NCBI GenBank assembly: GCA_947447945.1
Contig: CANFLR010000013.1
Span: 1 to 41,416, forward strand
Direction: 5' to 3'
DNA: 41,416 bases
From: Burkholderiaceae bacterium
GTDB taxonomy: Bacteria; Pseudomonadota; Gammaproteobacteria; Burkholderiales; Burkholderiaceae
In this document: positions 8,224 to 16,311 of the stretch, one piece after another
How positions within the stretch are numbered: position 1 is the stretch's first letter
How the letters are laid out: the number at the start of each line of letters is the position of its first letter
Notes under the pieces: model-generated
Databases searched by the model: none
Told to the model about the DNA's origin: nothing
Seen by the model: only the letters and a program-made list of their open reading frames with translations
Position numbers and translations under genes: made by a program

Positions 8224-11120
8224 GTACATCTATGTTCAAAATATTTTCAACAGATCCCGTTCACGATCCCGTTAACAAACAAGCTCCTGCAACGGAAATC
8301 AAAAAAACGACTTGCTATATGTGCGCTTGCCGTTGCGGCATCAGAGCGCATCTGCGCGATGGCGAGCTGGTATATATAGACGGCAATCCTGAGCACCCCC
8401 TAAATCAAGGGGTCATCTGCGCTAAAGGGTCCTCAGGGATCATGAAACAAAAATCCCCAGCAAGAATTACGCAACCATTATTGAGAAAAGCTGGCAGCGC
8501 AAGGGGTGATGGAGAATTTGAAGCCATCAGTTGGGATAAAGCATTTGAAATATTGACAGACCGTCTGGCTAAAATTCGCGCAACGGATCCAAAGAAATTT
8601 GCCCTCTTTACCGGCCGCGATCAAATGCAGGCATTGACTGGTTTATTTGCTAGACAATTTGGCACTCCAAACTATGCAGCACATGGGGGGTTTTGCTCCG
8701 TCAATATGGCTGCCGGCATGATTTACACCATCGGTGGTAGCTTTTGGGAATTCGGCGGCCCAGATTTAGACCGGGCAAAATTATTTGTCATGATTGGGAC
8801 CGCTGAGGACCATCACAGCAATCCGATGAAAATTGCTTTATCGAAATTCAAAAGGGCTGGAGGTCGCTTTATCTCCATTAACCCCGTTAGGACTGGATAC
8901 TCAGCGATTGCCGATGAATGGATTCCGATTAAACCCGGAACTGATGGCGCTCTATTCATGGCTTTAATGCACGAACTCATTCGCCTTGAAAAATATGACG
9001 CCCCCTTCTTAAAGCGCTTCAGTAACTCGGCACAATTAGTCTGCATGGACTCAGGGCCTGAGGAAGGCTTGTTCTTATATGACCCAGACTCGGATCCCAT
9101 TAATTTAGACTTACCCCACAATAAATATATTTGGGATGAAAAATCCCAAAGTGCTCAGCCTTGCTTTGCTCAAGGAAGCTCGCCAGCACTGTCGGGTGAA
9201 TATGTCATGGGCCCAGGGCCGCATCAAGGCAAAAAAGTGGTTCCTGCATTTGAGCTACTCAAACGACAAGTAAGTGAAACCACCCCTGAATGGGCCGCAG
9301 CTATTACCAGCATTCCGGCAGACAGAATTCGCAAGCTTGCCTTAGAGATGGCTGATACTGCTTTTGGGCAAGAATTTGAGTTACCCATCAGTTGGACGGA
9401 TTCGTGGGGAGAAAAACATGACTCTGTTACAGGAAGACCAGTAGCATTTCATGCAATGCGGGGATTATCAGCGCATTCAAATGGCTTTCAAACCACCCGA
9501 GGTTTAGCGGTGCTGATGTCATTGCTGGGGACGATTGATCGTCCTGGTGGCTTTAGACATAAAGCCCCCTACCCAAGACAGGTGCCCCCAAATGTCAAAC
9601 CCGCCTCCTCTGAAAATGACATCAATCCCAATACGCCCCTAGCAAAATCTCCACTGGGCTGGCCAACACAACCTGAAGATTTAGCGCTAGATTCACAAGG
9701 CAAGCCCTTGCGCATCGATAAAGCCTATTCCTGGGAGCATCCCTTAGCAGGCCATGGATTAATGCACAACGTCATTACTAACGCCGTTAAAGGTGATCCC
9801 TACTCTATTGATACGCTAATGATCTTCATGGCAAATATGTCATGGAACTCCACTATGAATACGATGGAGGTACGCGAACATCTGAATGCGAAAAATGATA
9901 ATGGCGAGTTTAAGATTCCATTTTTAGTTGTTTGTGACGCCTTCCAATCCGAGATGGTCGATTTTGCGGATTTGGTTTTACCGGACACAACCTATCTTGA
10001 ACGTCACGATGTTATGAGCATATTGGATAGGCCAATTTCTGAATTTGATGGTCCAGTTGACTCTGTCCGTATTCCAGTTTTAGAGCCTCTTGGAGAATGT
10101 AAGCCATTTCAGGAGGTGTTAATCGAATTAGCTTCACGTCTAAAGTTTCCTGCATTCACAAACCCAGAGGGAGATCGCAAATTCAAGGACTACCCTGACT
10201 TCATTACACGCTTTCAAACCGGTCCCGATTCTGGCATTGGATTTCTAAGTGGCTGGAGAGGCAAGGATGGTGAAAAATCACTGAGAGGTGAACCAAACCC
10301 AAATCAGTGGCAAAAATACGCTGAAAATAATTGCGTTCATCAATACCACATGCCCCCAGAACATCAGTACATGCGCAATTGGAACAAGGGATACCTCGAT
10401 TTTTCAAAAGAGAATGCCTTAAGACAAAAAAATGATCCAATCATGATCGCCATCTATTCAGATATTTTGCAGCGATTTAGATTGGCTGCCACCGGCAAAC
10501 GGCCAGGGGCACAACCGCCAGAGCATCTTAAAGGGCGCATCTATAAATACTTTGATCCACTACCCTTCTGGTATCCCCCTCTTGAAGATGAGGCGACAGA
10601 CCTCAATAAATTTAGCTTGAATGCGATTACCCAGCGGCCAATGGCAATGTATCACTCATGGGATTCTCAAAACGCATGGTTAAGACAAATTCATAGTCAC
10701 AACTATTTATATGTGAATACTGCAACCGCATTAAAAAATGGCATTGCAGATGGCGCATGGATGTGGATTGAATCTCAATGGGGCAAAGTCAGGTGCATGG
10801 CAAGACACTCCGAAGCAGTTGATCCAGGCACTGTATGGACTTGGAATGCCATTGGTAAAGCAGAGTCTGCTTGGGGTCTTAGCGACCACGCCGACGAATC
10901 CAAAAAAGGGTTCTTGCTAAATCACTTAATCTCTGAAGAGCTGCCTTTGGGCGAATTTACTGTAAGTAATTCTGACCCCATTACTGGGCAAGCTGGTTGG
11001 TATGACGTCAGAGTGAGGCTGGCACCTGCTGATGAAAATGAACCCCAAGAAACTTGGCCACAAGTCAAAGCTTTTGATGTTCCAGGCATGCCCCTCAAAA
11101 GAACGGAGGAAAATAAGTGA
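8220..11120 (+). CDS. soeA: SoeA-type molybdopterin sulfite dehydrogenase catalytic subunit
   Basis: This 966-residue member of the DMSO-reductase superfamily carries an N-terminal [4Fe-4S] site (Cys32, Cys35, Cys39, Cys68) and bis-MGD domains. Cys159 in GGFCSVNMAAG is a candidate molybdenum ligand. The C-terminal cofactor-binding domain starts near residue 800 (AMYHSWDSQNAW). There is no twin-arginine signal, so the catalytic subunit should stay on the cytoplasmic face, as known for SoeABC and unlike periplasmic SorAB. It would oxidise sulfite to sulfate and pass electrons to SoeB. The TTG start overlaps the pta stop by 4 bases; an ATG at 8232 is an alternative. soeB begins inside its stop (GTGA). 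Other PsrA/PhsA-like activities are possible, but the link to xsc favours sulfite. Confidence 0.85.
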   Translation: MSTSMFKIFSTDPVHDPVNKQAPATEIKKTTCYMCACRCGIRAHLRDGELVYIDGNPEHPLNQGVICAKGSSGIMKQKSPARITQPLLRKAGSARGDGEFEAISWDKAFEILTDRLAKIRATDPKKFALFTGRDQMQALTGLFARQFGTPNYAAHGGFCSVNMAAGMIYTIGGSFWEFGGPDLDRAKLFVMIGTAEDHHSNPMKIALSKFKRAGGRFISINPVRTGYSAIADEWIPIKPGTDGALFMALMHELIRLEKYDAPFLKRFSNSAQLVCMDSGPEEGLFLYDPDSDPINLDLPHNKYIWDEKSQSAQPCFAQGSSPALSGEYVMGPGPHQGKKVVPAFELLKRQVSETTPEWAAAITSIPADRIRKLALEMADTAFGQEFELPISWTDSWGEKHDSVTGRPVAFHAMRGLSAHSNGFQTTRGLAVLMSLLGTIDRPGGFRHKAPYPRQVPPNVKPASSENDINPNTPLAKSPLGWPTQPEDLALDSQGKPLRIDKAYSWEHPLAGHGLMHNVITNAVKGDPYSIDTLMIFMANMSWNSTMNTMEVREHLNAKNDNGEFKIPFLVVCDAFQSEMVDFADLVLPDTTYLERHDVMSILDRPISEFDGPVDSVRIPVLEPLGECKPFQEVLIELASRLKFPAFTNPEGDRKFKDYPDFITRFQTGPDSGIGFLSGWRGKDGEKSLRGEPNPNQWQKYAENNCVHQYHMPPEHQYMRNWNKGYLDFSKENALRQKNDPIMIAIYSDILQRFRLAATGKRPGAQPPEHLKGRIYKYFDPLPFWYPPLEDEATDLNKFSLNAITQRPMAMYHSWDSQNAWLRQIHSHNYLYVNTATALKNGIADGAWMWIESQWGKVRCMARHSEAVDPGTVWTWNAIGKAESAWGLSDHADESKKGFLLNHLISEELPLGEFTVSNSDPITGQAGWYDVRVRLAPADENEPQETWPQVKAFDVPGMPLKRTEENK

Positions 11121-11773
11121 GCACGAATAAACAACTTGCCCTCGTCATTGATCTCAATGTCTGCGTGGGCTGTCATGCTTGCGTGACCTCCTGCAAAGAG
11201 TGGAACACCTCTGGATCAGCTGGACCGCTAACTGACCTCAATGCCTACGGAGCAAATCCAAGTGGCACGTTTTTTAATCGTGTGCAGACATTTGAGGCGG
11301 GCAGCTTCCCCAATACCCAAACCGTGCATTTTCCAAAATCCTGCTTGCATTGCGAAGAACCGCCTTGCGTCCCGGTCTGCCCTACTGGAGCAAGCTATAA
11401 GCGTAAAGAAGATGGCATTGTGCTGGTGGACTACGATAAGTGCATTGGTTGCAGTTATTGCTCTTGGGCTTGCCCATATGGCGCTCGAGAGCTAGATCAA
11501 GAGCGTCAAGTGATGACAAAATGCACGCTCTGCGTTGACAGGATATATAGCGAAACCTTGCCAGAAGCCGAAAGAAAGCCAGCATGTGTCCTAGCTTGTC
11601 CAACGAGCGCCCGTATTTTCGGCGACGTTCACGATCCAGAATCAGCAGCTAGTAAAGCGATCGAAGAGCGTTCAGGATATGCCTTGATGCCAGAGTGGGA
11701 AACCCAACCTGCTAATCACTATTTACCGCGTTCCATCATGGAAACCATTGAAGCAGCAAGGAATGACAAATAA
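11117..11773 (+). CDS. soeB: SoeB-type four-cluster iron-sulfur subunit
   Basis: This 218-residue ferredoxin-like electron-transfer subunit has sixteen cysteines in four groups: 16/19/22/26, 76/79/84/88, 109/112/115/119 and 136/139/157/161. This is the NrfC/DmsB pattern, predicting four [4Fe-4S] clusters. It should carry electrons from the molybdenum subunit to the membrane subunit on the cytoplasmic side, since it has no signal peptide. The GTG start overlaps the soeA stop by four bases, and its TAA shares a base with the ATG of soeC. The operon is therefore tightly coupled, as expected for fixed subunit ratios. Confidence 0.92.
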   Translation: MSTNKQLALVIDLNVCVGCHACVTSCKEWNTSGSAGPLTDLNAYGANPSGTFFNRVQTFEAGSFPNTQTVHFPKSCLHCEEPPCVPVCPTGASYKRKEDGIVLVDYDKCIGCSYCSWACPYGARELDQERQVMTKCTLCVDRIYSETLPEAERKPACVLACPTSARIFGDVHDPESAASKAIEERSGYALMPEWETQPANHYLPRSIMETIEAARNDK

Positions 11774-12708
11774 TGCGCCCGCAATTTTCAATTATCTTTT
11801 TCACGACGCTAGCAGGAATGGCTCAAGGCCTCTTATTTTTCTTGGCTGCACTAGACTTTCGCACTCAAGTCATCCCAACTGCGTTTCTAACAAGTCTTGC
11901 ATTTCCTATTAGCCTTTTACTGCTAATGCTTGGGTTGATTGCTTCATTCTTTCACTTAGGCCATCCAGAGCGGGCTTGGCGTGCTGCGATGATGTGGCGA
12001 ACCTCCTGGCTCTCTAGGGAGGTTATTGCTCTTCCAGCCCTAATGGTTGTTACTAGTCTCGGCTATTTTTATGCTTACACCTCTCAAGTCCCCCAGTGGC
12101 TTTGGATCGCCTTATTAATCACCACCGTAACACTTTGGATTTGTACAGCAAAGATTTATCAGTGCATCCGTTTTATCCAAGAGTGGTCACACTCCTCTAC
12201 CACTACCAACTTCATTCTGCTGGGATTAAGTTCCGGCTGGCTACTCCTCGAACTACTGCTCTCGCTTTGGAACCCATCCTTTGAAATAGAAAACAATCTC
12301 TTCTTCTCTGGTATCGCCGTCTTGCTGCTATTTCTCTCATTTAATCTCAAGCTTTGGATATGGCGTCGCAATAAAAGCCTAAAACCTAAGTCAAATCTTG
12401 CCAGCGCTACAGGTATCAGGGGGTCTAATATTCGCCAAACCTCGATGGGATTCATGGGCGGAAGTTTTAATACCCGTGAATTCTTTCACCACCAAACTGA
12501 TCGAGTTATTCACAACCTTCGTAAGATCATTCTCCTCTGTGCTTATATCCTACCTTTAATACTCATGGCCAATGCGCTTAATACCCCAAGTGTCGCGATC
12601 TTTGCCATGGCATTAGCTATCCATTATGTTGGCCAACTAGCTGAGAGATGGATGTTTTTTGCCGAAGCCAATCACCCACAAAATCTTTATTACCAGCGGG
12701 TTTCCTAA
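11773..12708 (+). CDS. soeC: SoeC-type membrane anchor (DmsC family)
   Basis: This 311-residue polytopic membrane protein has about eight hydrophobic helices. It starts with QFSIIFFTTLAGMAQGLLFF, and the conserved FFHLGHPERAWRAAMMWRTSWLSRE segment (about 56-80) is characteristic of DmsC-type quinone-reactive anchors. The C-terminus has a conserved LAERWMFFAEANHPQNLYY segment. It would bind SoeAB to the inner membrane and deliver electrons to quinone. The ATG shares a base with the soeB stop, and a nitroreductase-like gene follows 12 bases later. Confidence 0.9.
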   Translation: MRPQFSIIFFTTLAGMAQGLLFFLAALDFRTQVIPTAFLTSLAFPISLLLLMLGLIASFFHLGHPERAWRAAMMWRTSWLSREVIALPALMVVTSLGYFYAYTSQVPQWLWIALLITTVTLWICTAKIYQCIRFIQEWSHSSTTTNFILLGLSSGWLLLELLLSLWNPSFEIENNLFFSGIAVLLLFLSFNLKLWIWRRNKSLKPKSNLASATGIRGSNIRQTSMGFMGGSFNTREFFHHQTDRVIHNLRKIILLCAYILPLILMANALNTPSVAIFAMALAIHYVGQLAERWMFFAEANHPQNLYYQRVS

Positions 12709-12720
12709 GGCGCCCTTCCT

Positions 12721-13290
12721 ATGGATGACTTTGCTGAAAAATTAATCCATGGAAGAACGCATATTTCTCCAAAGCGATTAGGTAGCCCCGGCCCGAGTAA
12801 GTCACAAAAGGACAAAATCTTATTAGCAGCTAATGCAGCACCAGATCATGGTAGAACGCTTCCCTGGCGCTTTATTGAAATACAAGAAAGTAGTAGATCG
12901 GAATTAGGCGAAGTTTTCTATCAATGTTTATTAGACCGAGATCAAAACGCCACACCAATACAACTGCAAGAGGCAAGAGAAAAGGCCTTGCGTGGGCCAT
13001 TGCTCTTCTTGGCGATTGTGAGCTATGAAGATAGCAATGCAGAAATTAGCAAACAAGAAAAACTGATTTCACTAGGGTGCGCCATCCAAAATATTCTTCT
13101 CAGCTCCTACTCGCTAGGGTTTGGCTCTGGACTATCTAGTGGTAGAGCTTTGCAAAGTGCCAGAATAAGGGAGTTATTTCAGCTCTCTAAACAGGAGGAG
13201 CCAATCTGTTTTATTACGATTGGAACCGTGCTTAAAACGAAACCTGATCGGATCAGGCCAGAGATTTCTGAATATCATTCTCTTTTCTAG
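12721..13290 (+). CDS. Nitroreductase-family flavoprotein, last gene of the soe operon
   Basis: This 189-residue protein has the nitroreductase fold, YdjA-like: AANAAPDHGRTLPWRF (about 36-51) matches the FMN-phosphate-binding helix region. ISLGCAIQNILLSSYSLGFGSG (about 116-137) is the conserved core helix, and FITIGT is near 170. These are usually FMN-dependent homodimers that use NAD(P)H. An AAGG ribosome site precedes the ATG. It lies 12 bases after soeC and directly before a strong terminator, so it is almost certainly co-transcribed with pta-soeABC. Its role in sulfonate or sulfite metabolism is unknown. The family is confident; the function is not assigned. Confidence 0.82.
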   Translation: MDDFAEKLIHGRTHISPKRLGSPGPSKSQKDKILLAANAAPDHGRTLPWRFIEIQESSRSELGEVFYQCLLDRDQNATPIQLQEAREKALRGPLLFLAIVSYEDSNAEISKQEKLISLGCAIQNILLSSYSLGFGSGLSSGRALQSARIRELFQLSKQEEPICFITIGTVLKTKPDRIRPEISEYHSLF

Positions 13291-13301
13291 CGTAGAAATA
13301 A

Positions 13302-13326
13302 AAAAGCCCAGCAATGCTGGGCTTTT
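13302..13326. terminator. Bidirectional intrinsic terminator between nitroreductase and xsc
   Basis: Perfect 11-base arms (AAAAGCCCAGC and GCTGGGCTTTT) enclose an AAT loop, with a T-run at the end of the stem in both directions. It lies between the convergent soe operon and xsc and can stop both transcripts. Confidence 0.93.
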
Positions 13327-13359
13327 AACACCAAACCAAACGACTAGAAGGTAGTCAAT

Positions 13360-15168
13360 TTAAACGTAATCTTTATATTTATCCAAGAAACGCACTGGCT
13401 TAGATAAGGCATCGCGGCGGAATGGATCACCCAATTCACGAGTACACATAATTTCAACCACGCAAGTCTTGCCTTCTTTCATTTGCATATCAATCGCCTT
13501 CTGCAGTGCTGGGCCGACTTGATCAAGCTGGTCAACCACAATTCCCTCAGCACCCATTGATTGGGCAATACCTGCAAAACTCGGACTCTCTAATTCACCA
13601 GCAACAAAGCGGCGGTTATAGAAATCCACTTGATTCTTCTTCTCAGCACCCCACTGACGGTTATGGAATACCACCGCGGTAACTGGAATATCGTGACGAA
13701 CTGCAGTCAAAATTTCTACCATACTCATTGCCCAAGCACCATCACCAGCATAAGCAATTGCAGGACGATTTGGAGCGGCTGCTTTGGCGCCGATGATGGT
13801 TGGCAGTGCATAACCGCAGTTACCATAACTCATAGGAGCAAAAAAGCTTCTGGGTTTTTCAAAACGCAAGTAGCTGTTAGCTACGGAATTAATATTCCCA
13901 ATATCCGTAGACACCATGACATCAGCAGGCATTGCCTTTTCTAACTCACGCAGAACTTGACGTGGATGCAAATAATGACCACCAGTTGGTGTTGTTTCTT
14001 GCTTCTGCTCTTCAATCATATCCAAGCTAAATGGATCTTTTTCATGCGTCCAATCATCTAGCTCTTTTTCCCATGCAGCTTTTTCAGCCGCAATTGTTTT
14101 AGCGCGCTCAGCTTTATTGGCATCGCATGCCAAGGTCTTACCCTCCAAACGCTTTGTTAAGGCAACTGCTGCAGCCTTTGCGTCTCCACATATTCCTACA
14201 GAAATTTTCTTCACTAAGCCCAGCATCTTATTGTCTGCATCAATTTGAATAATCTTTGCATTTTTAGGCCAGTAATCCATACCATGCTGAGGCAAAGTGC
14301 CAAAGGGTCCGAGACGCGAACCTAAAGCCACCACTACGTCAGCCTGAGCAATCAATTTCATGGCAGCTTTTGAGCCTTGATAGCCCAGAGGACCGCACCA
14401 TAATGGGTGGCTGGCAGGGAAGGAATCATTATGCAAGTAGCTATTTACTACTGGGGCTCCCAAACGCTCCGCAAACGCCTTGCACTCCTCTACCGCATCA
14501 GCCATCACTACGCCACCGCCAGAAATAATGACTGGAAACTTGGCATTTGCCAAGAGTGCCGCTGCTTCATCCAAGCTCTTTTCACCGCCAGGTCCACGAT
14601 CAAGTCGATTTGGCTGAGGAATTTCAACTTCAATTTCGCCATAAAAATAATCGCGTGGAATATTTAATTGGGTTGGTCCCATCTCAGACATCGCGCGATC
14701 GAAACAACGGCCAGTAAATTCTGCCATCCGCTTTGGATTATTGACATGCCCTTGATATTTAGTGAACTCTTCAAACATCGGCAATTGATTGGCTTCTTGA
14801 AAGCCGCCCAAGCCCATACCCATGGTTCCGGTCTCTGGGGTAATAATGACTACTGGACTGTGAGCCCAAAATGCAGCTGCAATTGCAGTGACACAGTTAC
14901 TAATTCCAGGGCCATTCTGCCCAATCACAACGCCATGATTACCGCTTACTCGGGCATATCCATCAGCCATATGCGCAGCACCTTGCTCATGGACTACTGG
15001 AATTAAGCGAATTCCTGCGGGAGCAAAAATATCCATTGCATCCATAAAGGCAGATCCCATAATTCCAAAAATATCCTTCACCTTGTTTGCGGCCATCGTC
15101 TCAACAAAGGCCTCAGAAGGTGTCATTTTTTGGGGGCCGGTGGGTAAATTAGTGCCAGACTTTGACAT
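13360..15168 (-). CDS. xsc: Sulfoacetaldehyde acetyltransferase
   Basis: This 602-residue thiamine-diphosphate enzyme is of the length usual for Xsc. Glu61 in VHEQGAAHMADGYAR is the cofactor-activating residue, and the diphosphate-binding motif is GDGAWAM (475-481). The HNRQWGAEKKNQ segment (502-513), followed by VDFYNRRFVAGEL, is the Xsc signature that separates it from acetolactate synthase and other relatives. It splits sulfoacetaldehyde with phosphate into acetyl phosphate and sulfite, the C-S bond cleavage of taurine, isethionate and sulfoacetate breakdown. The promoter side faces the CobS-like gene across 142 bases. An AGGAGAG ribosome site precedes the ATG. Pta, the next enzyme, is encoded in the soe operon rather than beside xsc. 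Confidence 0.95.
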   Translation of the reverse strand: MSKSGTNLPTGPQKMTPSEAFVETMAANKVKDIFGIMGSAFMDAMDIFAPAGIRLIPVVHEQGAAHMADGYARVSGNHGVVIGQNGPGISNCVTAIAAAFWAHSPVVIITPETGTMGMGLGGFQEANQLPMFEEFTKYQGHVNNPKRMAEFTGRCFDRAMSEMGPTQLNIPRDYFYGEIEVEIPQPNRLDRGPGGEKSLDEAAALLANAKFPVIISGGGVVMADAVEECKAFAERLGAPVVNSYLHNDSFPASHPLWCGPLGYQGSKAAMKLIAQADVVVALGSRLGPFGTLPQHGMDYWPKNAKIIQIDADNKMLGLVKKISVGICGDAKAAAVALTKRLEGKTLACDANKAERAKTIAAEKAAWEKELDDWTHEKDPFSLDMIEEQKQETTPTGGHYLHPRQVLRELEKAMPADVMVSTDIGNINSVANSYLRFEKPRSFFAPMSYGNCGYALPTIIGAKAAAPNRPAIAYAGDGAWAMSMVEILTAVRHDIPVTAVVFHNRQWGAEKKNQVDFYNRRFVAGELESPSFAGIAQSMGAEGIVVDQLDQVGPALQKAIDMQMKEGKTCVVEIMCTRELGDPFRRDALSKPVRFLDKYKDYV

Positions 15169-15196
15169 AAAGCTCTCCTAGGTATTCAATTAAACG

Positions 15197-15209
15197 GAAC
15201 ATTTTGTTC
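15197..15209. promoter_or_regulatory. Palindrome upstream of xsc (candidate IclR operator)
   Basis: GAACA-TTT-TGTTC is a perfect 13-base palindrome lying 29-41 bases before the xsc start. A TTGACT sequence that could be a -35 element for xsc lies at 15244-15249 on the minus strand, so the palindrome would be downstream of the promoter, a position typical for repression. Similar half-sites occur upstream of the IclR gene. Confidence 0.42.
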
Positions 15210-15310
15210 TATAATCTGAATGATAATCGTGTATTTTCACCAAAGTCAAGCATATAAACCCCCATATGGAATATATTTGACAAGATATTAAGACTTAAAA
15301 GGCAAAGAAA

Positions 15311-16288
15311 ATGACTGGAATAAGCTCACCCGTCAATTTAGCGGATTTTCAACCAGGAAAGATGGTTTCTCTCCATACCATCTTCCCCGAATGCAAAGGG
15401 TTTGCTGACTTTCAAATTCCTGCTTTTAGCCAATCTTCAGACCTCGTTCCAGCGATTGATCCAAGCTATCAACTCAATCCAGAAGCAAGCTTAGCAATCT
15501 TGGCTGGGTTTGCCTTTAACCGCAGAGTGATGTTGCAAGGTATGCATGGCACTGGAAAATCAACTCACATAGAGCAGGTCGCCGCACGCTTAAATTGGCC
15601 CTGCTTACGCATTAATCTTGACGGCCAAATTACCCGGATGGATCTCATTGGTAAAGATATGATTTCTTTGGAAGATGGCAAGCAAGTTACACGCTTTCAA
15701 GAAGGACTCATTCCTTGGAGCCTGCAACGTTCAATCGCACTCATTTTGGATGAATATGATGCAGGGCAAGCAGATGTAATGTTTGTCATTCAACGCATGC
15801 TCGAGCGCGAAGGTCGCCTTACGCTACTAGATCAAAATAGAGTTATTGAACCAAATGCATCATTTAGAATCTTTGCCACCAGCAATACTGTCGGCCTAGG
15901 GAACTGGAATGGTTTATACCAAGGAACTCAATTACTCAACCATGGGCAAATGGATCGCTGGGACATTGTTGCTGCTTTGAACTATCTCGAGCCCGCTGAA
16001 GAAGAAAATATCGTATTGGCTAAGGTTCCCGAACTTTCATGCGCACATGCAAAGCAAATGATTGCCCTAGCGAACCTTACCCGAAAAGGTTTCGAGGCTG
16101 GCGATATCTCCACTCTGATGTCCACCAGGACTTTGATTACCTGGGGAGAAAATTGGCGCATCTTTAAAGATCTCAAGCTCGCATTTACTTTGGCTTTTTT
16201 AAACAAGTGTGAGGTAGAAGAAAAGTCTCTAGTTGCAGAGTACTACCAGCGCTGCTTTGCCGAAGAGCTTCATTTAAGCAAGCCCTAA
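15311..16288 (+). CDS. CobS-like AAA+ ATPase
   Basis: This 325-residue AAA+ protein has Walker A at 77-85 (GMHGTGKST), Walker B at 144-150 (LILDEYD), a sensor-1 segment ATSNTVG (189-195) and a candidate arginine finger at Arg216 (MDRW). The stretches around INLDGQITRMDLIGKD and FVIQRMLEREGRLTLLDQ are characteristic of CobS, the ATPase subunit of aerobic cobaltochelatase, rather than of generic MoxR proteins. CobS works with CobT as a ring motor that drives metal insertion by CobN. No CobN or other cobalamin gene is present. It is divergent from xsc and is followed 23 bases later by a CobT-like gene. A role in maturing another metalloenzyme is possible but unproven. Confidence 0.85.
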   Translation: MTGISSPVNLADFQPGKMVSLHTIFPECKGFADFQIPAFSQSSDLVPAIDPSYQLNPEASLAILAGFAFNRRVMLQGMHGTGKSTHIEQVAARLNWPCLRINLDGQITRMDLIGKDMISLEDGKQVTRFQEGLIPWSLQRSIALILDEYDAGQADVMFVIQRMLEREGRLTLLDQNRVIEPNASFRIFATSNTVGLGNWNGLYQGTQLLNHGQMDRWDIVAALNYLEPAEEENIVLAKVPELSCAHAKQMIALANLTRKGFEAGDISTLMSTRTLITWGENWRIFKDLKLAFTLAFLNKCEVEEKSLVAEYYQRCFAEELHLSKP

Positions 16289-16311
16289 GACCACTAATCC
16301 CTAAGCTGATC

